A model generated the notes under the pieces. It saw only the letters and a list, made by a program, of their open reading frames with translations, did not search any database and was not told the origin of the DNA. From NCBI RefSeq assembly GCF_001854805.1, contig NZ_MBLO01000222.1:1-64000 (forward strand): a DNA stretch of 64,000 nt, read 5' to 3'. The DNA is from Pseudofrankia coriaricola (GTDB lineage Bacteria > Actinomycetota > Actinomycetes > Frankiales > Frankiaceae). Of this stretch, positions 52,601 to 62,500 are shown piece by piece. The first letter of the stretch is position 1; every line of letters begins with the position of its first letter. The position numbers were made by a program, and so were the translations under genes.

Positions 52601-54725
52601 CGCGGCGTTCGAACGGCTCGTGCGAGACCTGGCCGACCTGGGCTCGGCGAGCAGCGCGGGCGGCGGCGCCTGGGACCAGCCCGTCGACGGCCTCCTCGAC
52701 GAGTCCACCCGAGCGGTGCGCCGCCGGGTCGCGGCGACGGCCGGGCCGGCGTCCACCCGCCTGCTGCACGAGGGGTTCTTCGCGGCGGCGGAACACCGTC
52801 CGGACGCGCCCGCCCTGCTGTGGGACGAGGCGGCGTCCGCGGCTGGACCGGCCGGGGGCCGGTCGCTCTCCTACGGCGAGCTCGCCGAGCGGGCGACGGC
52901 CGTCGCCGGCGCGCTGGTCGCGCGCGGCGTCCGGCGCGGCGAGCTGGTCGGCGTCTGCCTCCCGAAGGGGCCGGACCAGGTCGTCAGCGTCCTCGGCGTG
53001 CTCACGGCCGGAGCGACCTACGTGCCGATCGGGGTGGAACAGCCGCCGGCCCGGGTCGCGCAGATCGCCGCGACCGCCGGCCTGCGCACGGTCATCGCCA
53101 GCCCGGCGGCCGGCCAGGACTGGCCAGCCGGCATGACCCCGCTCATCCTCGACGACGCTCACGAGGCCGCCCCGCGCGGCGCGCTCACGCTGGGCGCGGC
53201 GGACGATCCCGCCCGCCTCGACGAACCCGCCTACGTCCTGTTCACCTCAGGGTCGACCGGCCAGCCCAAGGGCGTCGAGGTCGGGCACCGGGCCGCGATG
53301 AACACCATCGACGACCTGATCGACCGGCTGGAGCTCGGCGCGGGGGACCGCACGCTGGCCGTCTCGGCTCTCGACTTCGACCTGTCGGTCTTCGACATCT
53401 TCGCCCCGCTGTCCTCCGGCGGCGCGGTCGTGATCGTCGACGAGGAGTCCCGGCGCGAGGCGACCCGGTGGGCCGAGCTCATCGCCGGCGGCGTCACGAT
53501 CCTCAACTGCGTGCCGGCCGTGCTGGACCTGGTCCTGTCCGCCGGCGTGCCGCTGGGCGGCAGCCTGCGCGCGGTGCTGCTCGGCGGGGACCGGGTCGGC
53601 GTCGACCTGCCGGGCAGGCTTGCGGCAGCCGTCCCAGGCTGCCGGTTCCTGGGGCTCGGCGGCACGACCGAGACCGCGATCCACTCGACCGTGTGCGAGG
53701 TCGCCGGGGGCGGCCCGGTGCCGCCCGAGTGGCGCTCGGTGCCCTACGGCAAGCCGCTGCGCAACGTCGCGCTGCGTGTCGTGGACACCCTGGGCCGCGA
53801 CTGCCCCGACCACGTCGCCGGCGAGTTGTGGATCGGCGGCGCCGGCGTCGCCCGCGGCTACCGGGGCGACCCGGAACGCACCGCGGACCGGTTCGTGACC
53901 CACGAGGGCGCCCGCTGGTACCGCACCGGCGACCTGGCCCGGTACCAGGCGGACGGCACCGTCGAGTTCCTCGGCCGCCGCGACCACCAGGTCAAGATCA
54001 AGGGATTCCGGGTCGAGCTCGGCGAGATCGAGGCGGCACTCGGCTCCGTGCCCGGAGTCCGGTCCGGGGTGGCCGCGCTGACGCCCGGCGCGGGTGGCCG
54101 GCCGCCGGCGCTCGGGGCGGTCGTCGTCCTGGCCGCGGGGACCGACGAGACGCAGGCGCCGGCCGCGGTCCAGGCGGGCCTGCGGGCGCTGCTGCCGCCG
54201 CACATGGTGCCCGACCGCATCGTCGTGGTGGCCGAGCTCCCGCTGAGTGCCAACGGGAAGATCGACCGGCGGGCGGTCGGCGCGCTCCTCGAGCGCGAGC
54301 TGGCCGGGCCCCACCGCGCCTCGGCACCGCCGCGGTCGGACCTGGAACGGGTGATCCGGGCCGTCTGGCGGGAGGTGCTGGGCGTCGACGAGTTCGGCGT
54401 CGACGAGGAGTTCTTCGCTCTCGGCGGCGACTCCGTGCTGGCCACGTCCGTCGTGGCCCGGCTGCGCGAGGAACTCGACACCGGCGAGGTGACGGTGCGG
54501 ATGGTCTTCGGCGCACCGACGGTCGCGGGGCTCGCGGACAACATGCGCGCGGCCGAGGCACTGCCTGGGCGGCTCGACCGCGTCGCGGCGATCGCCTGGG
54601 AGATCGCCGCGCTCTCCGACGACGAGATCGAGGCACGGCTGCTCGACGCCACCGACCAGGCCGGCTCGTCCGACCAGGCCGGCGCCGCCGGCGCCTCCGC
54701 CGGCACCGCCGGGACGCAGCAGTGA
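49623..54725 (+). CDS. Salicylate synthase-ArCP-cyclization-adenylation-PCP fusion (NRPS)
   Basis: 1700 aa from ATG at 49623. Residues 1-440 are a complete MbtI/Irp9-type salicylate synthase: LRKVIASR holds the base Lys (K194), FSPETV the acid Glu (E241), then [31 protein letters not shown] and [10 protein letters not shown]. Residues 460-525 are an aryl carrier with phosphopantetheine Ser (S494 in [11 protein letters not shown]). Residues 560-1010 are a heterocyclization domain with the DxxxxDxxS motif DMVAADAVS (698-706). Residues 1045-1560 are an adenylation domain ([12 protein letters not shown]). Residues 1570-1640 are a PCP (LGGDS, S1604). My hand-read specificity code is D-L-F-N-L-G-L-I, closest to cysteine DLYNLSLI. 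The fusion would make salicylate and condense it into a hydroxyphenyl-thiazoline. A salicylate synthase fused to the NRPS is unusual. Overlaps the ligase gene by 4 bp. Confidence 0.95.
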   Translation: MTAPVVYRERTVAGLGDPLAAAARFARGAAAPVTVYEQDGEWRCGSGALAEIVLYWDEIRYRMDGGWRVEPVEGDPLRALARVLSVLPIADWRACGWAGFELGPRELGLPGPVSPDPLAHLVIPAREARLSATGALLRAADPADLDALAELVTGADAAEPGEARPLADLEHDADEYRRTVARAVEDIAAGRLRKVIASRVVPVEGEIDLVATYELGRRGNTPARSFLVDLAGERAIGFSPETVVEVGADGRVSSQPLAGTRALLGDDGDAARRDELLRDPKEIYEHAVSVQAVQDELRPLCAPGTLVVDEFMNVLERGSVQHLASRVSGRLVPGRDGWDALAAVFPSITATGVPKDAACAAIRGYEPRPRGLYSGAVISATSDGAIDAALVLRTVFQRDGRTWLRAGAGIVGASSPERELEETREKLRSVSRFLVPARPAAAPEPAAIPAASGLVGSVTAEDLEALRRAVAELLEEDPAALGDQDNLFEQGLESIALIKAIGQWRRAGIEVNFAELAETPTLDGWFKLLTSRRPAAPAWTETGTGTGPAGAEPVGAERVEPEAGTEFPLALMQHAYWVGRGTGQTYGGVAAHLYTEFDGSGLEPARLSAATRRLIERHEALRTRITDNGGQVVEQVSGWRGLTVHDLRGLDEDTAAARLAAVRDDLSHQMLDIERGEVFSTALSLRPGGATRFHLDVDMVAADAVSYRVLLADLADLYDRPHEVAPALAYSYRRYRAEHGAARPEAVAQARAAWLDRLPSLPGAPQLALASAPVATDGPTGPTGPGGPTGPGGPAAAPRVSRRHFQLPPSAREALGRAAHQRGVTPAMAVATAFAEVLGGWSAQPRFLLNVPLFDREQLHPDVNRVVGDFTSSVLLEIDLTDRVPFVDRGRQVQARLHADAAHADYSGVEVLRDLGRRHGEPVLAPVVFTSALGLGELFDAPVRREFGQPVWIISQGPQVLLDAQVTELDGGLLVNWDIREGSFAPGVVDAMFAAFERLVRDLADLGSASSAGGGAWDQPVDGLLDESTRAVRRRVAATAGPASTRLLHEGFFAAAEHRPDAPALLWDEAASAAGPAGGRSLSYGELAERATAVAGALVARGVRRGELVGVCLPKGPDQVVSVLGVLTAGATYVPIGVEQPPARVAQIAATAGLRTVIASPAAGQDWPAGMTPLILDDAHEAAPRGALTLGAADDPARLDEPAYVLFTSGSTGQPKGVEVGHRAAMNTIDDLIDRLELGAGDRTLAVSALDFDLSVFDIFAPLSSGGAVVIVDEESRREATRWAELIAGGVTILNCVPAVLDLVLSAGVPLGGSLRAVLLGGDRVGVDLPGRLAAAVPGCRFLGLGGTTETAIHSTVCEVAGGGPVPPEWRSVPYGKPLRNVALRVVDTLGRDCPDHVAGELWIGGAGVARGYRGDPERTADRFVTHEGARWYRTGDLARYQADGTVEFLGRRDHQVKIKGFRVELGEIEAALGSVPGVRSGVAALTPGAGGRPPALGAVVVLAAGTDETQAPAAVQAGLRALLPPHMVPDRIVVVAELPLSANGKIDRRAVGALLERELAGPHRASAPPRSDLERVIRAVWREVLGVDEFGVDEEFFALGGDSVLATSVVARLREELDTGEVTVRMVFGAPTVAGLADNMRAAEALPGRLDRVAAIAWEIAALSDDEIEARLLDATDQAGSSDQAGAAGASAGTAGTQQ
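51954..52002 (+). repeat. In-frame GPTGPGGP linker repeat in the cyclization domain
   Basis: Repeated units of GGCCCCACCGGACCCGGC encode a collagen-like Gly-Pro-Thr linker ([18 protein letters not shown]) between the two halves of the Cy domain. Probably a slippage-prone spacer. Confidence 0.6.
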
Positions 54726-56398
54726 GCGCCCCGCTGGTCACCGACGCCGCGGCCCAGCCGGACACGGCCGGCGGCTGGGTCCCCTGGCCGGAGGAGTTCG
54801 CCCGCCGCTACGTCGCCGAGGGCTACTGGCGCGGCGGCCCGCTGGGCGACCGCCTCCGGGACTGGGCCGCCCGGTCCGGCGCCGCCACGGCCGTCGTGGC
54901 CGGGCCGGCGTCGTGCCCGGTCCGGCTCTCCTACGCCGAGCTCGACCAGGCCGCGGACGACCTGGCGGCCGGGCTCACCCAGCTCGGCATCGCGCCCGGC
55001 GACCGCATCCTGGTCCAGCTGCCGAACCGCGCCGAGTTCGTGACGCTCCTGTTCGCGATGCTGCGTCTCGGTGTCATCCCGGTGCTGGCGCTGCCGGCGC
55101 ACCGCCGGGTGGAGATCGAGCACCTCGCCAGCCTGTCCGGCGCCGTCGCCTACGCGGTCCCGGACACGCACGAGGGCTTCGACCACCGCGCGCTGGCGAG
55201 GGACATCATGGCCACGGTCCCGGCCGTGCGCCACGTGCTCGTGGCCGGCGACGCCGGCGAGTTCACCGGCCTCGACGCGCTCGCGGCGGCCGGCGCGGCC
55301 GCGCGGGCCGAGGGGCGGGCCGCGGCGCCGCCCGCCCCCGACCCGGCCGGCGTCGCGGTGCTGCTCATCTCGGGCGGCACGACCGGCAAGCCCAAGCTGA
55401 TCCCGCGCACCCATTGGGACTACGCGTACAACGCGGCGGCCAGCGCCGAGCTGTGCGGGCTCACCGCCGAGGACACCTACCTGGTCGCGCTGCCCGCGGC
55501 GCACAACTTCCCGCTGGCCTGCCCGGGGATCCTGGGGGCGTTCGGCTCCGGGGCGACCGTGGTCATGGCGAGCTCGCCCAGCCCGGAGGTCGCCTTCGAC
55601 CTGATCGCGCGGGAGCGGGTGACAGTGACCGCCCTCGTGCCGGCGCTGGCGCGGATCTGGGTCAGCGCCGCCGAGTGGGAGCGGCCCGACACCGCGAGCC
55701 TGCGCCTGCTGCAGGTGGGGGGCGCCCGGCTGGACGCGGAGCTCGCCCGGCGGATCCCGACGACCCTCGGCGCGCAGGTCCAGCAGGTCTTCGGCATGGC
55801 CGAGGGGCTGCTGAACTACACCCGCCTGGACGAGGGCGACGAGCTGGCCTTCACCACCCAGGGCCGGCCGCTCGCGCCGGCCGACGAGATCCGGATCGTC
55901 GACCGCGACGGCGCCGACGTGCCCCCCGGCGAGGTCGGCGAGCTGTGGACCCGCGGCCCGTACACCCTGCGTGGCTACTACCGAGCCGCCGAGCACAACG
56001 CGACCGCCTTCAGCCCGGACGGCTACTACCAGTCCGGCGACCTGGTCCGGCAGACCCCCAGCGGCAACCTGGTCGTCGAGGGCCGGATCAAGGACGTCAT
56101 CAACCGCGGCGGCGAGAACGTCTCCGCCGGCGAGCTGGAGGAGCACCTGCTCGCCCACCCGGCGATCGCGCAGGCCGCCGTCATCGCGGCGGCGGACGAG
56201 CAGGTCGGCGAGAGCGTCCGCGCGGTCGTCGTCCTCGTGCCCGCGGCGACGCTCACCCTCAAGGCGGTCAAGGCCTTCCTGCGCGAGCGCGGGCTCGCCC
56301 GTTTCATGCTCCCCGACCTGCTCACGGTGGCCGACGCGCTGCCGCTCACCGCGGTCGGAAAGATCGACAAGCGGGAGCTGCGGCGCCGCATCGGCTGA
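54722..56398 (+). CDS. Salicyl-AMP ligase (stand-alone aryl acid adenylation enzyme, YbtE/MbtA type)
   Basis: 558 aa from GTG at 54722 (GTGA overlap). Aryl-acid adenylate-forming family: WVPWPEEFARRYVAEGYW start, LISGGTTGKPKLIPRTH (phosphate loop), VALPAAHNFPLACPGILG, QVFGMAEGLLNYTR, YYQSGDLVRQTP, EGRIKDVINRGGENVSAGELEE and the C-terminal lysine in VGKIDKREL. In the substrate pocket a cysteine occupies the LACPG position, where dihydroxybenzoate enzymes such as DhbE have serine (LSSPG-like); Cys is typical of salicylate-specific YbtE/MbtA/PchD. This agrees with the fused salicylate synthase and the absence of EntA/EntB homologues here. It loads salicylate onto the aryl carrier of the upstream fusion. 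Confidence 0.94.
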   Translation: MSAPLVTDAAAQPDTAGGWVPWPEEFARRYVAEGYWRGGPLGDRLRDWAARSGAATAVVAGPASCPVRLSYAELDQAADDLAAGLTQLGIAPGDRILVQLPNRAEFVTLLFAMLRLGVIPVLALPAHRRVEIEHLASLSGAVAYAVPDTHEGFDHRALARDIMATVPAVRHVLVAGDAGEFTGLDALAAAGAAARAEGRAAAPPAPDPAGVAVLLISGGTTGKPKLIPRTHWDYAYNAAASAELCGLTAEDTYLVALPAAHNFPLACPGILGAFGSGATVVMASSPSPEVAFDLIARERVTVTALVPALARIWVSAAEWERPDTASLRLLQVGGARLDAELARRIPTTLGAQVQQVFGMAEGLLNYTRLDEGDELAFTTQGRPLAPADEIRIVDRDGADVPPGEVGELWTRGPYTLRGYYRAAEHNATAFSPDGYYQSGDLVRQTPSGNLVVEGRIKDVINRGGENVSAGELEEHLLAHPAIAQAAVIAAADEQVGESVRAVVVLVPAATLTLKAVKAFLRERGLARFMLPDLLTVADALPLTAVGKIDKRELRRRIG

Positions 56399-56520
56399 CG
56401 CCGCCCGGCCAGCGCCGCCGGGGCGCCGGGCCGTGCACTCGGCCCGGCGCCCGCCACCCCAGCCGCACCCGTGCCGCCCCCCAGCCCACCGAGGCCGGCA
56501 CCACCGGAAGGACGTGCATC

Positions 56521-59500
56521 GTGGCAAGTCCCGACTCCGCGCAGCGCAAGCGCGAGCTGCTCCGCCGCCGGCTGGCCGCCGAGCGGCTGACGCGTGAGGC
56601 GACGGGCGGCGCTGGCGGCCGGGCCCGGCGGGAGCCCGGGCGGGGCTACCCGGTCAGCCCGGGGCAGCGACGGATGTGGTTCCTGTCGCGGCTCGACCCG
56701 GGCAGCGCCGCGTACACGATCTCGGCCGCCTTCGAGCTGACCGGTCCGCTCGATGCGGAGGCACTGCGCCGCGCCCTGCTCCTTGTCGCGCGCCAGCACG
56801 AGATCCTGCGCACGACGTACCAGGTCACACCGGACGGGCACCTGGAGCAGGTATCCCGGGACGACGTCGAACCGGCCTGGCTCAGCGTCGACCTGTCCAC
56901 CGAGCCCGCCGAGCCCGCCGAGCCCGCCGAGCCCGCCGAGGACCGCGACGGGCGCGCGCGGGAGATCGCCCTGCGCGCGGCCCGGCGCCCGTTCGACCTG
57001 ACAGCCGAGTCGCCGCTGCGGGTCACCGTCCTGCGGCATGGGCCGCTGCGGCACACGCTCGCGCTCGCCGCCCACCACATCGCCTGGGACGACGCGTCCT
57101 GGGACGTCTTCTTCGGCGACCTGCTGGCCGCCTACAGCCGGGGGGACCGCGACCCGGACACGTCCCAGGACGCCGGGGCGGACGGCGCCGTCCAGTTCCT
57201 CGACGCGGCCGTGCTGGATGGCGATCCGCCCGTCCGGCCGGAGGGCCTGTCCTACTGGCGGGACCGGCTGCTCCCGCTGGCCGAGCCGGTGCGCCTGCCC
57301 GAGCCGACCCCGGACGACCGAGCGGCCGACGCCCTCGCGGCCAGCGGCCTGCCCAGCGCGGCCGCCGCCGGCCGGCGCGACGCGGGCCGGCAGGTTGTCC
57401 ACCACGCACCAGCGGAGCTCGCCGGCCGGATCCGGACGTTCGCCGCCCTGTACGGCGTGACGCCGTTCATGGTGCTGGTCGCCGGCTACGCCGCCCTGAT
57501 CCACCGGGTCACCGGCGCGACCGACGTCACCGTCGGCTCGCCCGTCGTCAACCGGGACGCCGCCGCGACCGACGGCGTCATCGGCTACTTCGGCAACACC
57601 GTCTGCCTCCGGCTGGCGGTGGCACCGGCCGACACCTTCACCGACCTCCTCGAACAGGCCCGCGAGGCATGCCTGGGTGCCTTCGCCCACGCCGACGTCG
57701 ACCTGGTCGACGTCGTGCGCGCCGTCAACCCGGACCGCTCCGACGGGGTGTCCAGCCTGTTCAGCACGATGTTCGGCGTCCGCTCGCCGGCCGCCGCCGC
57801 GCTGCACCGCCATGACCCCGCCGGCGGCGACCTGCGCGGCGAGCGCCGCCCCCTGCACAACGGCACCGCCCAGTTCCCGCTGATGGTGGTGGCCGAGCTC
57901 GGTGGGGACGCGGGCCAGCCCGACTCGCTCGAACTGGAGACGACCTTCCAGCCCGGGACGGTGTCGGCCGCGTTCGCCAGCTCCGTCGGCCCGCGCCTTG
58001 CCCGGCTACTGACCCGGGTGGTGGCCGAGCCCGACGCGCCGATCGGCCCGGTGGACCTGCTCGACCAGGCCGAGCGTGACCAGGTCCTGCGCGCCTGGAA
58101 CGACACTGCCGGGCCCAGCCCGACCGAGCCGTGGGAGGCTCTGTTCGCCGCGCGGGCGGACCGCGACCCCGATCGGCCGGCGCTGGTCACCGCCGGCCGG
58201 ACGCTGACCTATGGCGAGCTGGCCGCCGCGGCCGACGCGTTCGGCCGCCGGCTGGCCGGCCGAGGAGCCGGACGCGGCTCCGTCGTCGGGATCGCGCTGC
58301 CCCGCTCGGTCGACCTGGTCGTCGCGCTGGCAGGCGTCGGCCGCGCCGGCGCCGCCTACCTTCCGATCGGCCCCGACTACCCGGCCGACCGGATCGCGTT
58401 CATGATCGAGGACGCGGCCCCGTCGGTCGTGGTGACCACACGCGCCCTCGCCCCGCGGATCCCGGCCGCACCCGGCATGGAACTCGTCCTCATCGACGAG
58501 CCCGAGCCCGCGGCCGCGGCGGTCGCCGGACCCTGGCCGCCGGCCGTCGACCCGGACGACCTGGTGTACGTGATCTACACGTCGGGCTCGACCGGCCGGC
58601 CCAAGGGCGTCCCGCTCGGCCACCGGTCACTCACGAACTTCCTCTCATCCGTCGCCGACACGGTTGGCATCGGACCGGACGACCGGGTGCTGGCCGCGAC
58701 CACGCTGACGTTCGACCCGAGCACGCTCGAACTGCTCGCGCCGCTGACGGTCGGCGCCTCGGTCCACCTCGTCGAAGGCGAGGCCGCCCGAGACCCGTCC
58801 CAGCTCTCCCGGCTGCTGACCACCGGCGCGGTCACGCTCGCCCAGGCGACCCCGTCGCGGTGGCGGTCCATCCTCGATGCCGCCCCCGAGGCCTACCCGG
58901 GGGTGCGCGTCCTGTGCGGCGGCGAACCGATGCCGGCGGGCCTTGCCCGGGAGCTTGCCGCGCGCGCGCAGAGCGTCACCAACCTGTATGGGCCGACCGA
59001 GACGGCGGTCTGGGTGACGGTGGGCCCCTGGCACGGCGCCGGCGCCGACGGCGGGCCACCGCCGGTCGGCCGGCTGCTGCGCAACACCCGGGCCTACGTG
59101 CTGGACGGCGCGCTCATGCCGGTGCCGCCCGGAGTCGTGGGTGAGCTGTACATCGCCGGGGTCTGCGTCGCCCATGGCTACCTCGCCCGGCCGGAGCTGA
59201 CCGCGGCCCGCTTCGTCGCGAGCCCCTTCGCGGCCGGCGAGCGGATGTACCGCACCGGCGACCTCGCCCACTGGACCGCGCGGACCTCCCAGATCGCCGG
59301 GGGCGATCCGGCAGGGACCCCGGGCGAGCTGGTCGTGGCCGGCCGCTCGGACGACCAGGTCAAGGTGCGCGGCTTCCGGATCGAGCCGGGTGAGATCGAG
59401 GCGGTGCTCGAACGCCACCCGGCGGTCGCGCGCTGCGCGGTCGTCGTCCGCGAGGACGGACCTGCCGGGCGCGCGCTGGTGGCGTACGTCGTCCCGGCGG

Positions 59501-62500
59501 CCGGCGCGGCCCGCGCGGCCCGCGCGGCCGACCGGCTCGAGCCGGCGCCGGCGGGCCAGCCCGCTGAGGCCTCGGACGGGAGGAGCGCGGCGCTCGCGGA
59601 CCGGCTCCGCGCGCACGCGGCGTCGTTCCTGCCCGGCTACATGGTGCCGGCGGCCTTCGTGACGCTGCCCGCCCTGCCCACCAACACGAGCGGGAAGCTG
59701 GACCGCCGCGGCCTGCCCGCCCCCGACTTCGCGGCGGCCCGGCCCGGCCGAGCGCCCACCACCCGCACGGAGACGGTCCTGCGGGACGTCTTCGCGGCCG
59801 TGCTCGGCCAGCCCGGCCTCGGCGTCGACGACTCGTTCTTCCATCACGGCGGGGACAGCATCCTGGCCTTCGCCGTCGTCACCCAGGCGGCCGCCGCCGG
59901 CGTGCCGGTCGCGCTGGCCGACGTGTTCACCACCCCGACCGGCGCCGGCCTGGCCGCCGCCGCGGACGCGGTGGCCACGGCCGAGCTGACGGCCGCGGCC
60001 GGTCCGGTGCCCCCGGCCGAGCCGGAACTCGCCGAGCTGGCGCCCGTCGATCCGGCGGACCTCGCCCGCTGGCGTGACCGGCTGCCCGGGCTGACCGAGG
60101 TGTGGCCGCTGTCGCCGTCGCAGGCGGGGATGCTGTTCCACCGCCTCGTCGACGGCGACGACACGCCGGACGTATACGTGATCCAGTTCGTCCTGGACCT
60201 GGAGGGCGAGCTCGACCTCGACCGGCTGCGGGCGGCATCGCGGACGCTGACCGCCCGGCACGCCATCCTGCGCGCCGCCGTCCTGGCCGACGGCCGGGCA
60301 CCGGCCCAGGTGATCCTGGCCCACGCCGAGCCGGAGTGGACCGTCGTCGACCTGTCTGCCTGGCCCGCCGCCGAGCGGGCGGCCGAAGCGGACCGGCTGG
60401 TCGCGGACGACCGGGCCGCGCGGTTCGACCTGGCGGCGCCCCCGCTCATCCGCTTCCTGTGGGTCCGCACCGGGCCGGACAGCGCCCGGCTGGCGGTCTG
60501 CGCCCACCACGTCATCGTCGACGGCTGGTCGCTGCCTCTCCTGCTGCGCGAGCTGTTCGAGCTGGCCGCCGGCTCCGACGCCAACTCCATCGCCGCCGGC
60601 GGCTCTGGCCCCGCCACCGACACGGCGGCGGCCCGCCCGCCGGCCGCCCGCCCCTACGCGGACTACCTGCGCTGGCTGGGTGCCCAGGACCGGGACGCCG
60701 CGCGGGCGGCGTGGCGCGCGGAGCTCGCCGGCATTGAGGGACCGACCCTGCTGGCGCCCGGCGCCGGCCACCGCGCCGCCGCGCCGGCCGGGGCAGCCCA
60801 GTCGGCGGGCGCCGCCGAGCCGGGCCCGGCGGCCGCCCTCGACCGCGAGGTCGACCTGGAGCTGGCCGACCGGCTCGCCGCGCTCGGCCGCGAGCGGGGC
60901 CTGACGCTGAGCACCGTGCTGCGGGCGGCCCACGCGGTGCTGCTCGCGCGGGCGGCCGGCCGCGACGACGTCGTCCTCGGCGCGGTGACCGCCGGTAGGC
61001 CGCCGGAGCTGACCGGCGTCGATGCCATGATCGGCCTGTTCGTCACCACCGTCCCGGTCCGGGCCACGGTCACCGCGCAGCGGACGTTCGCCGCGCTCAT
61101 GGCCGACCTCCAGGCCGCCCAGGGCCGGCTGTTCGCGCACCAGCACCTCGGCCTGGCCGACATCCAGGCGCTGGCCGGCCAGGGGGACCTGTTCGACACC
61201 CTGCTCGTGCTCGAGTCCTACCCGTTCGACGCGGTCACGCTGATTCCCGCCGGCGGGCCGCGGCTCGCCGCCGTCGACGGTCACGACGCCACCCACTACG
61301 CGCTGACCATCCGGGTGATCCCCGGCGACCGGCTTCGGCTGACCTTCGGCTACCAGCGCGGCGTCCTCGACGACGCGACCGTCGCCGGCCTCGCCGACCG
61401 CATGCTCGCGCTGCTCGGCGAGATCGCGGCCGACCCGGACCGGCCGATCGGCGCCGTCGCCGCCCTGCCCCCGGCCGCGTGCGCCCAGGCCGCGCTCACC
61501 TCGGCGCCCCGGCGCGGCGACTGGGGCGCCGACGCCACCCTGCCCGACCTGTTCGAGGCCCAGGCCCGCCGGACCCCGGACGCGGTGGCGCTGCGCTGGC
61601 GCGAAGAGGAGCTCACCTACGCCGAGCTCGACGCCCGCGCCTCCCGGCTCGCGGGGCTGCTGCGCGGGCGGGGCGTCGGGCCGGAGTCGATCGTGGCGGT
61701 CGCGCTGCCCCGGTCGACCGACCTGGTCGTGACCCTGCTGGCGGTGCAGAAGGCCGGCGGCGCCTACCTGCCGGTCGACCCGGACTACCCCGCGGACCGG
61801 ATCGCGTTCATGCTGCGCGACGCCGCGCCGGTGTGCGCGGTGACCACCGCGGCGACCCGGGTGACGCTGCCGACCCGCACGGGCGTGCCCCTGATCGCGC
61901 TGGACGACCCGCTGGTCGTCGCGGCCCTGGCCGAGCAGCCGTCGACCTCGCTTGTGCCTCCGGGGACGGGGGCCGCCGGAGGTGCGAAGGAAGACCATTT
62001 TCGCACCTCCTTTGGCCCACCGGGCCCGGACGGGCGCGCACGGGCGGACAGCCTCGCCTACGTCATCTACACCTCCGGCTCGACCGGCCGGCCGAAGGGC
62101 ACCCTGATCCCGCACCGCAACGTGGTGCGCCTGTTCGCCGACAGCCGGGACCACTTCCACTTCGACGAGTCGGACGTGTGGACGCTGTTCCACTCGGTGT
62201 CGTTCGACTTCTCGGTGTGGGAGCTGTGGGGGCCGCTCCTGCACGGTGGCCGACTCGTCGTCGTCGACCACGACGTCTCCCGTTCCCCCGAGCAGTTCCT
62301 CGCCCTGCTGCGCCGCGAGTCCGTCACCGTCCTCAACCAGACGCCGTCGGCCTTCGGCGCGCTGATGGCGGCCGAGGCGGCCGCCGGTGGCGGCGGCGAT
62401 CTCGGCCTCCGCCTGGTCATCTTCGGCGGCGAAGCGCTGGAGGTCGGCCGGCTCGCCCCGTGGTACGAGCGCCACCCGGACGGCGCCCCCGCCCTGGTCA

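Noticed and set aside
49374-53162. 1262-codon minus-strand open frame
   Set aside because: Antisense to the salicylate synthase-NRPS fusion; low-complexity composition and no family motifs.
52475-56398. 1307-codon plus-strand open frame continuous with the ligase
   Set aside because: Only its last part (from 54722) is the real ligase. The first 750 codons are an out-of-frame shadow of the NRPS A domain and are Arg/Pro/Gly-rich, so this is not an NRPS-ligase fusion.
54722-56398. 2,3-dihydroxybenzoate-AMP ligase (EntE/DhbE) as the identity of the ligase
   Set aside because: The pocket has Cys at the position of the DHB-specific Ser, the fused synthase makes salicylate, and no EntA/EntB-type genes are present; salicylate fits better.
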